A DNA stretch of 54,068 bases from Blastococcus sp. (GTDB lineage: Bacteria > Actinomycetota > Actinomycetes > Mycobacteriales > Geodermatophilaceae). The notes under the pieces are model-generated. The model searched no databases and was not told where the DNA came from. It saw nothing but the letters and a program-made list of their open reading frames with translations. The position numbers and the translations under genes are program-made. Positions 16,677 through 23,586 of the stretch are shown here, piece by piece (within the stretch, counting starts at the first letter, position 1; the number at the start of each line of letters is the position of its first letter). The stretch is taken from the NCBI GenBank assembly GCA_025465355.1, contig JAODNN010000068.1:1-54068 (forward strand). The letters run 5' to 3'.

Positions 16677-18019
16677 CGCTGTTGCGCGACCACGGCACCC
16701 AGCCGTTGGACGCCGTCCTCCGCTAGCCCATCGAGTACGCCGAGACCGGTCACCCTCTCCTTCCCCGGGTGACCGCGACCGTCGGCTCGGTCTCCGAGCA
16801 CTTCCGAACCCAGTGGCCGACCTCGGCCGCCACCTGGCTCTCCTCCGACGGTGCACCTCCGGCCGCCGGCAGACTTTTCCGCAACACAGTTCTGGCCTCG
16901 ACCTACCGCCGGCTGCTCGACGCAGCGCGCGGACCCTCCCGGGAGGCCCAGATCGATGCGGCACTGGCTGCCTGGTCCACCGGATTCGTCGCCGAGGCGA
17001 TCGACAGGTTCTGCCGGTATCCGGTGCGGGACGACTCCGGTCGTTCGCACGCCGGGTTTCTGACCGGACAGGACCTGGCCGGCTGGACCCCGAGGTACGA
17101 GCAACCGGTCACCCTCGACCGGCAGGGTTGGACGCTCGCGAAGGCCGGCCCGTGGTCCCAGGGACCGGCACTGCTCCAGGCGCTGGCGATGCTGGACGAC
17201 GCTGCCACGGAAGGGTCCCGCGGGCGGGCTGCTTCCACCCTCCCCGACCCCGGCGTGATCCACGCCGGGGTCGAGGCGGTGAAGCTGGCGATGGCCGACC
17301 GGGAGGCCTGGTACGGGGACGTGGACGACGTCCCGGTGGCCCAACTGCTCTCCACCCGCTACGCCGCCACTCGCCGGGCCCCCAGGGGCGCCGGGACCGG
17401 TGAACCCACCCTCGATGCCAACGGCACCACCCGCGGGGACACCTGCCACGTCGACGTCGTCGACCGCTGGGGCAACCTCGTGTCGGCCACGCCGTCCGGG
17501 GGCTGGCTGCAGAGCTCTCCCGTCGTCCCCGAGCTCGGATTCCCGCTGGGGACCCGGGCGCAGATGTTCTGGCTCGAGCCCGGGCTCCCCAACTCCCTCG
17601 CTCCCGGCAAGCGCCCCCGGACCACGCTCACTCCCACGCTGGCGCTGCGCGGGGGCGTGCCCGCGCTGGCCTTCGGCACCCCGGGCGGGGATCAGCAGGA
17701 GCAGTGGCAGCTGTGCTTCTGGCTCGCGCACGCCGACGCCGGGCTGGACCTCCAGGCCGCTATCGACGCGCCCACCTGGCACACGACCGGCTTCCCGTCG
17801 TCCTTCTATCCGCGGGAGATGACGCCCGGCGAGGTCGTGGTCGAGTCCCGGGTGGGGGACGGCGTGATCGCCGAGCTGCGCCGCCGCGGGCATCTGGTCA
17901 CGGTGGCGGCCCCGTGGTCGCTGGGCCGGCTGGCGGCTGTGGGCCGCGATCCGGATACCGGCATCCTCCGCGCGGCAGCCGACCCGCGGGGCCTGTCGGG
18001 CTACGCCGCCGGACGCTGA
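16310..18019 (+). pseudogene. ggt: Gamma-glutamyltransferase family gene interrupted by an in-frame TAG
   Basis: From GTG 16310 the frame encodes a typical start (GMVASTHWLATAAGMATLEAG, then GGNAFDAAVATGFALQVVEP) and runs 138 codons to TAG 16724-16726. The same frame then continues without interruption for about 430 codons (PIEYAETGHPLLPRV onward) to TGA at 18017-18019. The catalytic region is intact: the nucleophile Thr in GDTCHVDVVDRWGN, then PGKRPRTTLTPTLA and GTPGGDQQEQWQ. The full reading of ~569 residues matches the family, which transfers or hydrolyses gamma-glutamyl groups (glutathione) after self-cleavage before that Thr. The stop is far from the cleavage site, so it is not a natural subunit boundary. 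TAC (Tyr) to TAG is a plausible single change. It is a recent nonsense mutation or a sequencing error. Confidence 0.75.
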
Positions 18020-18041
18020 GCCTGCCGGGGCTCGGTGCGGC

Positions 18042-18518
18042 TCAGGCGCGGGGCAGCAGCGCCCAGACGTGCTTGTGGCCCGCGCGCACGTACCACCCGT
18101 GCATGCTCGCCAGCTCCGCGATCAGGTACAGCCCGAGGCCTCCCTCGCTGGGGTCCCGGTCGACGGCGGGGGCGGGCGGTGCGGTGGCAGCCTGGTCGGA
18201 GACCTCGATGAGGTAGGAGTCCTCGGTCAGCCGCAGGACCGCCCGCACCTCCCCGCCGCCATGGCGCAGCGCGTTGGAGGCCATCTCGTCGAACGCCAGG
18301 ACGAGCTGATCGCGGAGGTCGGCACTCTCCTGGTCGTTCCCGCGGGCGGTGGCGCTGGTGTGCCGTCGCAGCTCGTCGCGGAGGCGGGGCAGCTCGGCGA
18401 TGTCCCGGAGCTGCCAGGTGAGAATGGGGCTGGCCGGGGGCGGCCACGCGGTCGGCCACGCCGGTCCAGCCCCCTGCCCTGTCACGCCGTTCCCCTTGCC
18501 CGTGGGCCGCCGTCGCAT
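18042..18518 (-). CDS. RsbW-like anti-sigma/serine kinase (HATPase_c_2), second paralogue
   Basis: 158 residues from ATG 18518. The N-box is DEMASNALRHGGG, the G1-like motif is EVSDQAATAP, and the G2 region is DPSEGGLGLYL, followed by the HKHVWALLP ending it shares with the 12.9-kb paralogue. It presumably sequesters a sigma factor or phosphorylates a STAS partner, but neither is encoded nearby. Two starts are possible: ATG 18518 with GGAGGTG 11 nt upstream, or GTG 18485 with AAGGGG at better spacing; the extra 11 residues are basic and low-complexity. A cluster of three palindromes lies 48-86 nt upstream. It converges on the broken ggt gene. Confidence 0.87.
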   Translation of the reverse strand: MRRRPTGKGNGVTGQGAGPAWPTAWPPPASPILTWQLRDIAELPRLRDELRRHTSATARGNDQESADLRDQLVLAFDEMASNALRHGGGEVRAVLRLTEDSYLIEVSDQAATAPPAPAVDRDPSEGGLGLYLIAELASMHGWYVRAGHKHVWALLPRA

Positions 18519-18565
18519 GGCTGGCCGAACACCTCCGTATCGGCTTCCCGGCGAACTTCCAAACC

Positions 18566-18604
18566 TGATGCGACGAGCATCACCCCCGTGGGGTGTGACA
18601 CCCC
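18566..18604. promoter_or_regulatory. Three consecutive, partly exclusive palindromes
   Basis: TGATGC-GACGA-GCATCA (18566-18582), CACCCC-CGT-GGGGTG (18581-18595) and GGGGTGT-G-ACACCCC (18590-18604) follow one another. The last two share the GGGGTG arm, so as RNA they could not form together. They lie in the 111-bp gap between the DUF1697 stop and the RsbW-like start, both on the minus strand. They may be an operator array, or an attenuator-like terminator/antiterminator. Confidence 0.5.
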
Positions 18605-18629
18605 TGGAGCAGGCGCGCAGGCAGGGGGC

Positions 18630-19169
18630 TCAGCCGGCGAGCTCGGCCAGCCGGGTGACGGTGTTCCAGTTACGGTTCGTGCCGACGACGCCGAGGAGCC
18701 GGCCCCACTTCCAGGTGCCCATCGGGCTCTTCATCATCCCGTCCGGCAGCCAGAGGTACAGCTCTCGGCCGTGCACGCGGTACTCGCCGCCGTCTCCGGG
18801 TGGGAGAGCCGCGACCAGCGTGCTGGCCGGCGGCTCCGGAAGGAACGTCACCGAGTAGCGGGAGGGGTCGGTGACCGTCGACCCGAGGGGATCGGCCGCC
18901 ACCACGGCGGCCAGCTGCGCCGCGGAGCGGACGACGACCGGGACGTCCATCCCGAACTCCTCGTCGATCGCCTTCGTGACGTCCGCGGCCAGGTCCGCTT
19001 CACCCAGCGGGCTGTCCAGGACGACGTTGCCGCTGCGCAGATGGGTGCGCACGTCACCGTGCCCGCGGGCCGTGAGCACCGCACGCAGCCGCGGCATGTC
19101 CACCTGCTTGGCCTTGCCCACGTTGATGCCGCGCAGCAGGGCCACGTAGCGGGTCGTCGCGGAGCTCAC
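18630..19169 (-). CDS. DUF1697 family protein
   Basis: 179 residues, the standard size. It has the family N-terminus RYVALLRGINVGK, the LRSGNVVLDS strand and the C-terminal GTWKWGRLLGVVGTNRNWNTV motif. DUF1697 proteins are small, cytoplasmic and uncharacterised. The start is GTG 19169, preceded by TACGGT at 6 nt, so it is leaderless. It is separated from the ykoEDC operon on the same strand by about 50 bp and has its own promoter, so it is probably not part of the thiamine-precursor transporter. Confidence 0.88.
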   Translation of the reverse strand: MSSATTRYVALLRGINVGKAKQVDMPRLRAVLTARGHGDVRTHLRSGNVVLDSPLGEADLAADVTKAIDEEFGMDVPVVVRSAAQLAAVVAADPLGSTVTDPSRYSVTFLPEPPASTLVAALPPGDGGEYRVHGRELYLWLPDGMMKSPMGTWKWGRLLGVVGTNRNWNTVTRLAELAG

Positions 19170-19175
19170 GCCCGC

Positions 19176-19181
19176 ACCGTA
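19176..19181 (-). promoter_or_regulatory. -10 element TACGGT of the DUF1697 gene
   Basis: On the minus strand TACGGT is followed by 6 nt and then GTG 19169. There is no Shine-Dalgarno. Confidence 0.55.
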
Positions 19182-19218
19182 ACGCCGTCCCCCCGGGCTT
19201 CAGGTACGGACAGCCCCG

Positions 19219-19986
19219 TCAGCCGCCGGCGAAGACCGGCGACCACGCTCCGGTGACGACGCTCAGGGCGACGGCGGTCGCGCAGACGGCGACGGTGCCG
19301 ACGACGAACCAGGTGTCCCGCGGTCGCAGCACCGAGCCCCGGGCGTTGCTGCGGGGGATGCCCGAGTCGAAGCCGCGGGCGTCCATCGCGGTCGCCAAGC
19401 GGGAGCCGCGGCGCACCGCACCCACCAGGAGGGCGAAGCCCACCCCGGCCCCGAGCCGGATCGCCGCCACCGGGTTCCGGCCGGCCGCCACCCCGCGGGT
19501 CCGCCGGGCGAGCCGGATCGACTCGAACTCCGCGACCAGCAGGGGGGCCAGGCGCAGGGCCGCCAGTGCCCCGTAGGCGAACCGGGTCGGCACCCGCCAG
19601 TGGATGGTCAGCGCGTCGGCCAGCCGGACGGGATCGGTGGAGGCCACCAGCAGGACCCCGGGCAGCGCCAGCCCGACGACGCGGAGGGCCAGCGCGACCC
19701 CGGTGACGACGGTCGCGTGCGACGACAGCGCGACGTTCACCACCCCGACCGATACCGCCCCGGCCAGCAGTGGCCACGTGCGCCGCCACAGCGCACCCGG
19801 CCGGTGCAACCCGGCGGCCGGGAGCAGGGTGAGCTCCGCCGCAACGACGACCGCCGGGGTGACCACGTCGAGGCTGGTGAGCAGGACGATCGTGACGACG
19901 GTCAGGGCGCTCAGTTGCGCCACCGGGTTGATCCGTCCCAGCGGGACGTCGGGCACCGGCCCGAGCGCGAGGGACGCCGTGGTCAC
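19219..19986 (-). CDS. ykoC: YkoC-type ECF transporter transmembrane (T) subunit
   Basis: 255 residues. About five hydrophobic segments surround the cytoplasmic coupling helices, which carry the EcfT Ala-Arg-Gly motif (TAMDARGFDS near residue 210). The N-terminal GRINPVAQLSAL is typical of EcfT. It pairs the S subunit (YkoE) with the double ATPase (YkoD) so that ATP hydrolysis drives uptake of a thiamine precursor such as hydroxymethylpyrimidine, as known for YkoEDC systems. The start GTG 19986 overlaps the ykoD stop (GTGA), so translation is coupled. It is the last gene of the riboswitch-controlled operon. Confidence 0.9.
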   Translation of the reverse strand: MTTASLALGPVPDVPLGRINPVAQLSALTVVTIVLLTSLDVVTPAVVVAAELTLLPAAGLHRPGALWRRTWPLLAGAVSVGVVNVALSSHATVVTGVALALRVVGLALPGVLLVASTDPVRLADALTIHWRVPTRFAYGALAALRLAPLLVAEFESIRLARRTRGVAAGRNPVAAIRLGAGVGFALLVGAVRRGSRLATAMDARGFDSGIPRSNARGSVLRPRDTWFVVGTVAVCATAVALSVVTGAWSPVFAGG

Positions 19987-21446
19987 GCGAGGGCCAGCCG
20001 GTCGTCGGCCAGGACGTCGACGAGGTCGGTGTCATGCGTGACGACGGCGACCGCGCACCCCTGGGCGCGTTGCTCGGCGAGCAGCGTCACGAGCTCGCGC
20101 CAGGTCTCGGCGTCCTGACCGAATGTCGGCTCGTCGAGGACCAGCACCCGGGGGGACGTCGCGAGGGCGGTGGCCACCGAGAGCCGCCGTTGCTGGCCGC
20201 CGGAGAGCGTGTACGGGTTGGCCTCGGCGAACCCGGTGAGGCCCAGCCGTTCGAGCAGGACGTCGGCGGTCGCGCGGGCCGCCGTGGCATGGCTGCCCGA
20301 CCGGAGCGGCCCCAGGGCCAGCTCGTCGCGCAGCCGGCCGGTGAGGAACTGCTGCTCGGGGTTCTGGAAGACCGTGCCGATCCGGCCGACCAGTTCGCCG
20401 GCCCGCCAGCGGACGGGTTCCCGGATGTCCCGCCGGGTGCCGGCGGCGAGCGCTGGTGCCGCTTCGACCCGGCCGGTCGTCGGTGCCCGCAGGCCGGCCA
20501 GGAGCAGGGCCAGCGTCGACTTGCCCGTTCCGTTGGGCCCTGTGACGGCGAGTGCGCGACCGGCGCTCAGGGCGACGTCGGTGGGCGCGAGGGCGGGCAC
20601 GGGGCTGCCGCGGTAGCTGAAGCCGGCCGCCCGGGTGCCGAGCAGGACCGGTCCGTCCGGCGCGGGCGGCAGCCGGAGCCCGGCGGTGCGCGAGGCGGGA
20701 CGCCAGCCGGGGCGGTGCTCGACGACCCCGCCCGGCGCGAGCTCGACCACCCGGTCGACCAGCGGCAACCACGGGCCGGCGTCGTGGTCGACGACGAGCA
20801 CGGTAGCCAGCCGGCCTGCGGTGGCCCGCGCCACGGTGTCGCGGACGAGCGCCGCGCCCGGCCCGTCGAGCTGGGCGGTGGGCTCGTCGAGCAGCAGGAG
20901 ACCGGGCCGGCGGGCCAGCACGCCGGCGAGCACCAGCCGCTGCTTCTCGCCCCCGGACAGGGCCTGGGTGGGGCGTTCCCGGCCGTAGCGGAAGCCGACG
21001 GCGGCCAGGGCGTCGTCCACCCGTGCCCAGATCTCACCGGGTGGCAGGCCGGCGTTCTCCAGACCGAAGGCGACGTCGTCCCCGGCGCGGGTCATGACGA
21101 GCTGGCTGTCGGGGTCCTGCGCCAGCAGCCCCACCAGCCCCCGGGCCGCCGGTGGCGCGAGACCGTCGACGGTGAGCTCGCCGGTGAGCTCGGCGCCCTC
21201 GGGGTCCAGGATCCCGGCGAGGGCCGCGAGCAGGGTCGACTTTCCGGCGCCCGAGGGGCCGGTCAGCAGCACCCGCTCGCCCGGTTCCACGGTGAGGTCG
21301 ACGCCGGTCAACGCCCACGACCGCCTGGAGGAGTGCCGGACCCCGAGGCCGCGGGCGACGACGCGGGCAGGTGCCTCCCGGGACAGTTGTGCTCTGCCCA
21401 CGACGGTGGGCAGAGCACAACTGTCGGAGAGACCAGGTCTGGTCAC
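19983..21446 (-). CDS. ykoD: YkoD-type ECF transporter ATPase (two fused ABC domains)
   Basis: 487 residues as drawn. It holds two complete ABC domains: Walker A TGPSGAGKST (62-71), signature LSGGEKQR and Walker B LLLLDEPTAQ; then Walker A TGPNGTGKST, signature LSGGQQRR and Walker B VLVLDEPTFGQD. The fusion of both ATPases is diagnostic of YkoD rather than separate EcfA1/A2. The start is uncertain: GTG 21446 lies 14 nt after the ykoE stop without an evident ribosome site, and GTG 21401 lies inside a 44-nt perfect palindrome. Domain homology begins only at about residue 28, so either is possible. The palindrome between ykoE and ykoD could lower ykoDC expression relative to ykoE. Confidence 0.9.
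   Translation of the reverse strand: MTRPGLSDSCALPTVVGRAQLSREAPARVVARGLGVRHSSRRSWALTGVDLTVEPGERVLLTGPSGAGKSTLLAALAGILDPEGAELTGELTVDGLAPPAARGLVGLLAQDPDSQLVMTRAGDDVAFGLENAGLPPGEIWARVDDALAAVGFRYGRERPTQALSGGEKQRLVLAGVLARRPGLLLLDEPTAQLDGPGAALVRDTVARATAGRLATVLVVDHDAGPWLPLVDRVVELAPGGVVEHRPGWRPASRTAGLRLPPAPDGPVLLGTRAAGFSYRGSPVPALAPTDVALSAGRALAVTGPNGTGKSTLALLLAGLRAPTTGRVEAAPALAAGTRRDIREPVRWRAGELVGRIGTVFQNPEQQFLTGRLRDELALGPLRSGSHATAARATADVLLERLGLTGFAEANPYTLSGGQQRRLSVATALATSPRVLVLDEPTFGQDAETWRELVTLLAEQRAQGCAVAVVTHDTDLVDVLADDRLALA
21382..21425. repeat. 44-nt perfect palindrome (20-bp arms), GTGCTCTGCCC family
   Basis: Arms 21382-21401 and 21406-21425 are exact reverse complements around the loop GACG. 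The arm core GTGCTCTGCCC is also the core of the palindrome at 53703-53745. It lies at the ykoE-ykoD junction, overlapping the ykoD 5' end, and would form a very stable hairpin in the operon mRNA. Confidence 0.9.
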
Positions 21447-21459
21447 CGGAGGAGCCGGT

Positions 21460-22092
21460 TCAGACGCGGGAACGGCCCGAGGCGAACGAGCTCAGGGCGC
21501 CGGTGCGGGACAGGGCGCGGACGAGGGCCGTGCCGCCGAGCCCGGCGAGGATCATCGTGCTGGCGGCGACCATGGCCACGTAGCCGATCTTCCAGCCCGC
21601 CGCCCACGTCGGGTAGTAGTAGAGGAGGTCCAGCACCGCGGCCATCGCGCCCGCCAGGAGCGCCGAGAGAACCGCCTGCGGCAGGCCGAAGCGCCGGTAC
21701 CGGAAGGCCGCGTAACCGGCCTCTCCGGCCACGCCCTGGAGCAGGCCGTAGAGCAGGACGACCGCGCCCCACGCGGAACCCATCAGCGCCGACACGACGG
21801 CGGCGATCAGCTCGGCGAAGAGCCCGGCCCCCGCCTTGCGCACGACGAGCGGCGCCACCACCGCGGGCAGCAGCCAGACGCCGTACATCACCGCCTGTGC
21901 GGGCGGGAAGGCGGTGAAGGCCGTGCCGGTGGCGGCCCACAGAAGGTTCCAGGCCCAGAAGAGGACGCCGAACGCGACGCCCAGGACTGCGGTGACGACG
22001 ATGTCGACGGTGCGCCAGCGGGAGCCGGGACGAACCGCCCCTGGGTTCCCGGTGGCTCCGGTGGACGACGGACGGACGGCCGGTTCGGCCAT
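21460..22092 (-). CDS. ykoE: YkoE-type ECF transporter substrate-binding (S) subunit
   Basis: 210 residues with five or six hydrophobic helices (LGVAFGVLFWAWNLLW, AVMYGVWLLPAVVAPLVV and others), no ATPase motif, and a short polar N-terminus. It matches the YkoE family of S subunits for thiamine or its pyrimidine precursor. The assignment is firmly supported by the TPP riboswitch directly upstream and by the ykoD and ykoC genes downstream on the same strand. ATG 22092 is preceded by GGAGGAAT, which begins only a few bases after the riboswitch 3' strand, so thiamine pyrophosphate binding can hide the ribosome-binding site. Confidence 0.92.
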   Translation of the reverse strand: MAEPAVRPSSTGATGNPGAVRPGSRWRTVDIVVTAVLGVAFGVLFWAWNLLWAATGTAFTAFPPAQAVMYGVWLLPAVVAPLVVRKAGAGLFAELIAAVVSALMGSAWGAVVLLYGLLQGVAGEAGYAAFRYRRFGLPQAVLSALLAGAMAAVLDLLYYYPTWAAGWKIGYVAMVAASTMILAGLGGTALVRALSRTGALSSFASGRSRV

Positions 22093-22104
22093 GATTCCTC
22101 CAGA

Positions 22105-22185
22105 CTCCCTGCGCCGGCATGACCCGGATCAGGTTCGAGGGTCTGCGGTTGCCCGCACTCTCAGCGCCGAGGCGCTCCCCTGTCG
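22105..22185 (-). promoter_or_regulatory. TPP (THI-box) riboswitch
   Basis: On the minus strand the conserved TPP elements appear in order: GGGGAGC, then CTGAGAGTGC, then GACCCT, then GAACCTGATCCGGGT, then ATGCCGGCG and AGGGA. The 3' strand ends about 12 nt before the ykoE ATG and close to its GGAGG, so control is probably translational: bound thiamine pyrophosphate sequesters the ribosome site. There is no run of U to suggest a terminator. It regulates ykoEDC. Confidence 0.95.
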
Positions 22186-22206
22186 GTTTTTTCAGCTGTG
22201 CGGCGG

Positions 22207-22212
22207 AGCCTA
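22207..22212 (-). promoter_or_regulatory. -10 element TAGGCT of the ykoEDC riboswitch transcript
   Basis: TAGGCT on the minus strand lies about 22 nt before the aptamer. The transcript would start near 22200, run through CTGAAAAAACC and enter the riboswitch. A weak TCGAAG sits at about the -35 position. Confidence 0.5.
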
Positions 22213-22332
22213 GCCGCCAGGGCCTGGTCCTTCGATTCCGGCCTCGAGTGCACTGAAGGCCAAAATGCTTGAGCTTTCATTTATCTTGGTGGAAGCTGGA
22301 CGCGGTATCCCCGAGAGCACCAGGAGCGCGCC

Positions 22333-22851
22333 ATGCCCGTTCAGCGCCTGAACCACGCCGTTCTCTACGTGCGGGACGTGGACCGCAGCTTCGCCTTCTA
22401 CCGTGACGTCCTCGGTTTCCGGGCGAAGGTCGAGATCCCCGGCCGGGCGGTCTTCCTCCAGGCGGAGGGCTCGACCAACGATCACGATCTCGGCCTGTTC
22501 GCCATCGGTGTGGGCGCCGGTCCTTCGCCGGCCGGCCGCAGCACCGTCGGCCTCTACCACCTGGCGTGGGAGGTCGACACGCTGGCCGAGCTGGCCCGCA
22601 TCCGCGAGGCGCTGCTGGAGGTCGGTGCATTGGTGGGCGCTTCCGACCACGGCACCACCAAGGCGCTCTACGCGCAGGACCCGGACGGCCTCGAGTTCGA
22701 GGTGTCCTGGCTGCTGCCGGCCGATCTGATCACCCCCGAGGCACAGGAGCAGGGGGCGTCGATCCGTCCGCTGGATCTCGACGCCGAGATCCAGCGCTAC
22801 GGTGCGCAGACCCGTGGCGGGGTCGGGGTCTCGAGCCCGGCGCTCGGCTGA
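22333..22851 (+). CDS. VOC (glyoxalase/dioxygenase) family protein
   Basis: 172 residues with the paired beta-alpha-beta-beta-beta modules of the vicinal-oxygen-chelate fold. HAVLYVRDVDRSFAFYRDVLGF opens the first module with a metal-ligand His; GLYHLAWEVDTL and YAQDPDGLEFEVSW supply the second His and the Glu. This three-ligand set suggests a metal-dependent, catechol-2,3-dioxygenase-like enzyme, but the substrate is unknown. ATG 22333 follows CAGGAG. An AT-rich patch at 22262-22290, unusual here, contains TTGAGC with GAAGCT 17 bp downstream as a possible promoter. It lies next to the GntR-acdS operon, but that operon has its own promoter. Confidence 0.88.
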   Translation: MPVQRLNHAVLYVRDVDRSFAFYRDVLGFRAKVEIPGRAVFLQAEGSTNDHDLGLFAIGVGAGPSPAGRSTVGLYHLAWEVDTLAELARIREALLEVGALVGASDHGTTKALYAQDPDGLEFEVSWLLPADLITPEAQEQGASIRPLDLDAEIQRYGAQTRGGVGVSSPALG

Positions 22852-22888
22852 TCGCCGACGCGGCGCCGGGGCGGATCTGCCGAACGGC

Positions 22889-22916
22889 TTGACCCGCGGG
22901 GAGTGACATCTAAGAT
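22889..22916 (+). promoter_or_regulatory. Promoter of the gntR-acdS operon
   Basis: TTGACC (22889-22894), a 16-bp spacer and TAAGAT (22911-22916) form one of the clearest promoters in the window. The -10 ends 7 nt before ATG 22924, so the gntR mRNA should be leaderless. Confidence 0.7.
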
Positions 22917-22920
22917 TTCA
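22904..22920 (+). promoter_or_regulatory. Candidate GntR operator
   Basis: TGACATCTAAGATTTCA is a 17-bp palindrome with one mismatch. It overlaps the -10 and the expected transcription start of gntR. A FadR/FCD-type repressor bound here would block its own transcription together with acdS. Confidence 0.6.
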
Positions 22921-22923
22921 GTC

Positions 22924-23586
22924 ATGTCCACGGCTGCGGGTGACACCCGGCGGGTCCTCCTGCGGGACGAGGCGCTGAGCCGTCTCCGGGCGGCGATCGT
23001 CGCCGGTGAGTTGAGCCCGGGATCCGTGGTGAAGGACGCCGATCTTGCGTCCCGACTAGGCCTGACCGTGGCACCGGTCCGTTCCGCGCTGACCCGCCTG
23101 GTCGACGAGGGGCTGATCGAGGCCAAGCCGCAGAGCCACACCCGGGTCACCCCCCTCCGCCTGCCGCAGGTGAGGGACGCCGCGGTCGTCGTCCGCGCGA
23201 TGCACGAGGTCGCGGCCCGCGAAGCCGCCGCCCGGGTCACCGACGACGACCTGGCCGCGATGCGCGCCGCCAACGAGCGGTTTGCCGCCGCCGTCGGGTC
23301 GGGCAACCTCGACGCGGCCCTCGCTGCTGACGACGACCTGCACGGGGCCCTGCTTGCCCGGTGCGGGAACGCGGCGGTGAGCGCGACCGTCGACCGCTTC
23401 ACCCCCGCGATCCGGCGGCTGGAGCGGCAGCGTTTCGGTGCGACCGGTCATCCGTCGGTCGACCTGCACGACCGGCTCATCGCCGCCTGCGCGGCCGGGG
23501 ACGTCGATACAGCCGTCGCCGCCACCACCGAGATCTGGACGGCACTGTTGTCCGAGCTGGAGGAGACCACCGATGGGGCTGTCTGA
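22924..23586 (+). CDS. GntR family regulator, FCD subfamily
   Basis: 220 residues. The N-terminal winged helix-turn-helix runs over about 10-75 ([39 protein letters not shown], in two parts). The C-terminal FCD helical ligand-binding domain begins near 85, with acidic/His positions expected to bind a metal-carboxylate ligand (DDDLHGALL). ATG 22924 is leaderless behind TAAGAT. The last 14 bases overlap the acdS start, so the two are translationally coupled and share the promoter and palindromic operator. The obvious hypothesis is that it represses acdS until ACC or a breakdown product such as 2-oxobutanoate binds. The Lrp-type AcdR used by Proteobacteria is not seen here. Confidence 0.9.
   Translation: MSTAAGDTRRVLLRDEALSRLRAAIVAGELSPGSVVKDADLASRLGLTVAPVRSALTRLVDEGLIEAKPQSHTRVTPLRLPQVRDAAVVVRAMHEVAAREAAARVTDDDLAAMRAANERFAAAVGSGNLDAALAADDDLHGALLARCGNAAVSATVDRFTPAIRRLERQRFGATGHPSVDLHDRLIAACAAGDVDTAVAATTEIWTALLSELEETTDGAV

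Noticed and set aside
16724-16726. Programmed recoding of the ggt TAG (pyrrolysine or readthrough).
   Set aside because: No nearby stem-loop of that kind or pyl gene, and actinobacteria rarely use it; mutation or error is simpler.
21382-21425. Attachment site or MITE insertion.
   Set aside because: No target duplication, integrase or transposase; a hairpin family fits better.
22226-22233. Third copy of the 57-nt repeat, suggested by GGTCCTTC.
   Set aside because: Only eight bases match; neither the CCCTCGCA core nor the stems are present.
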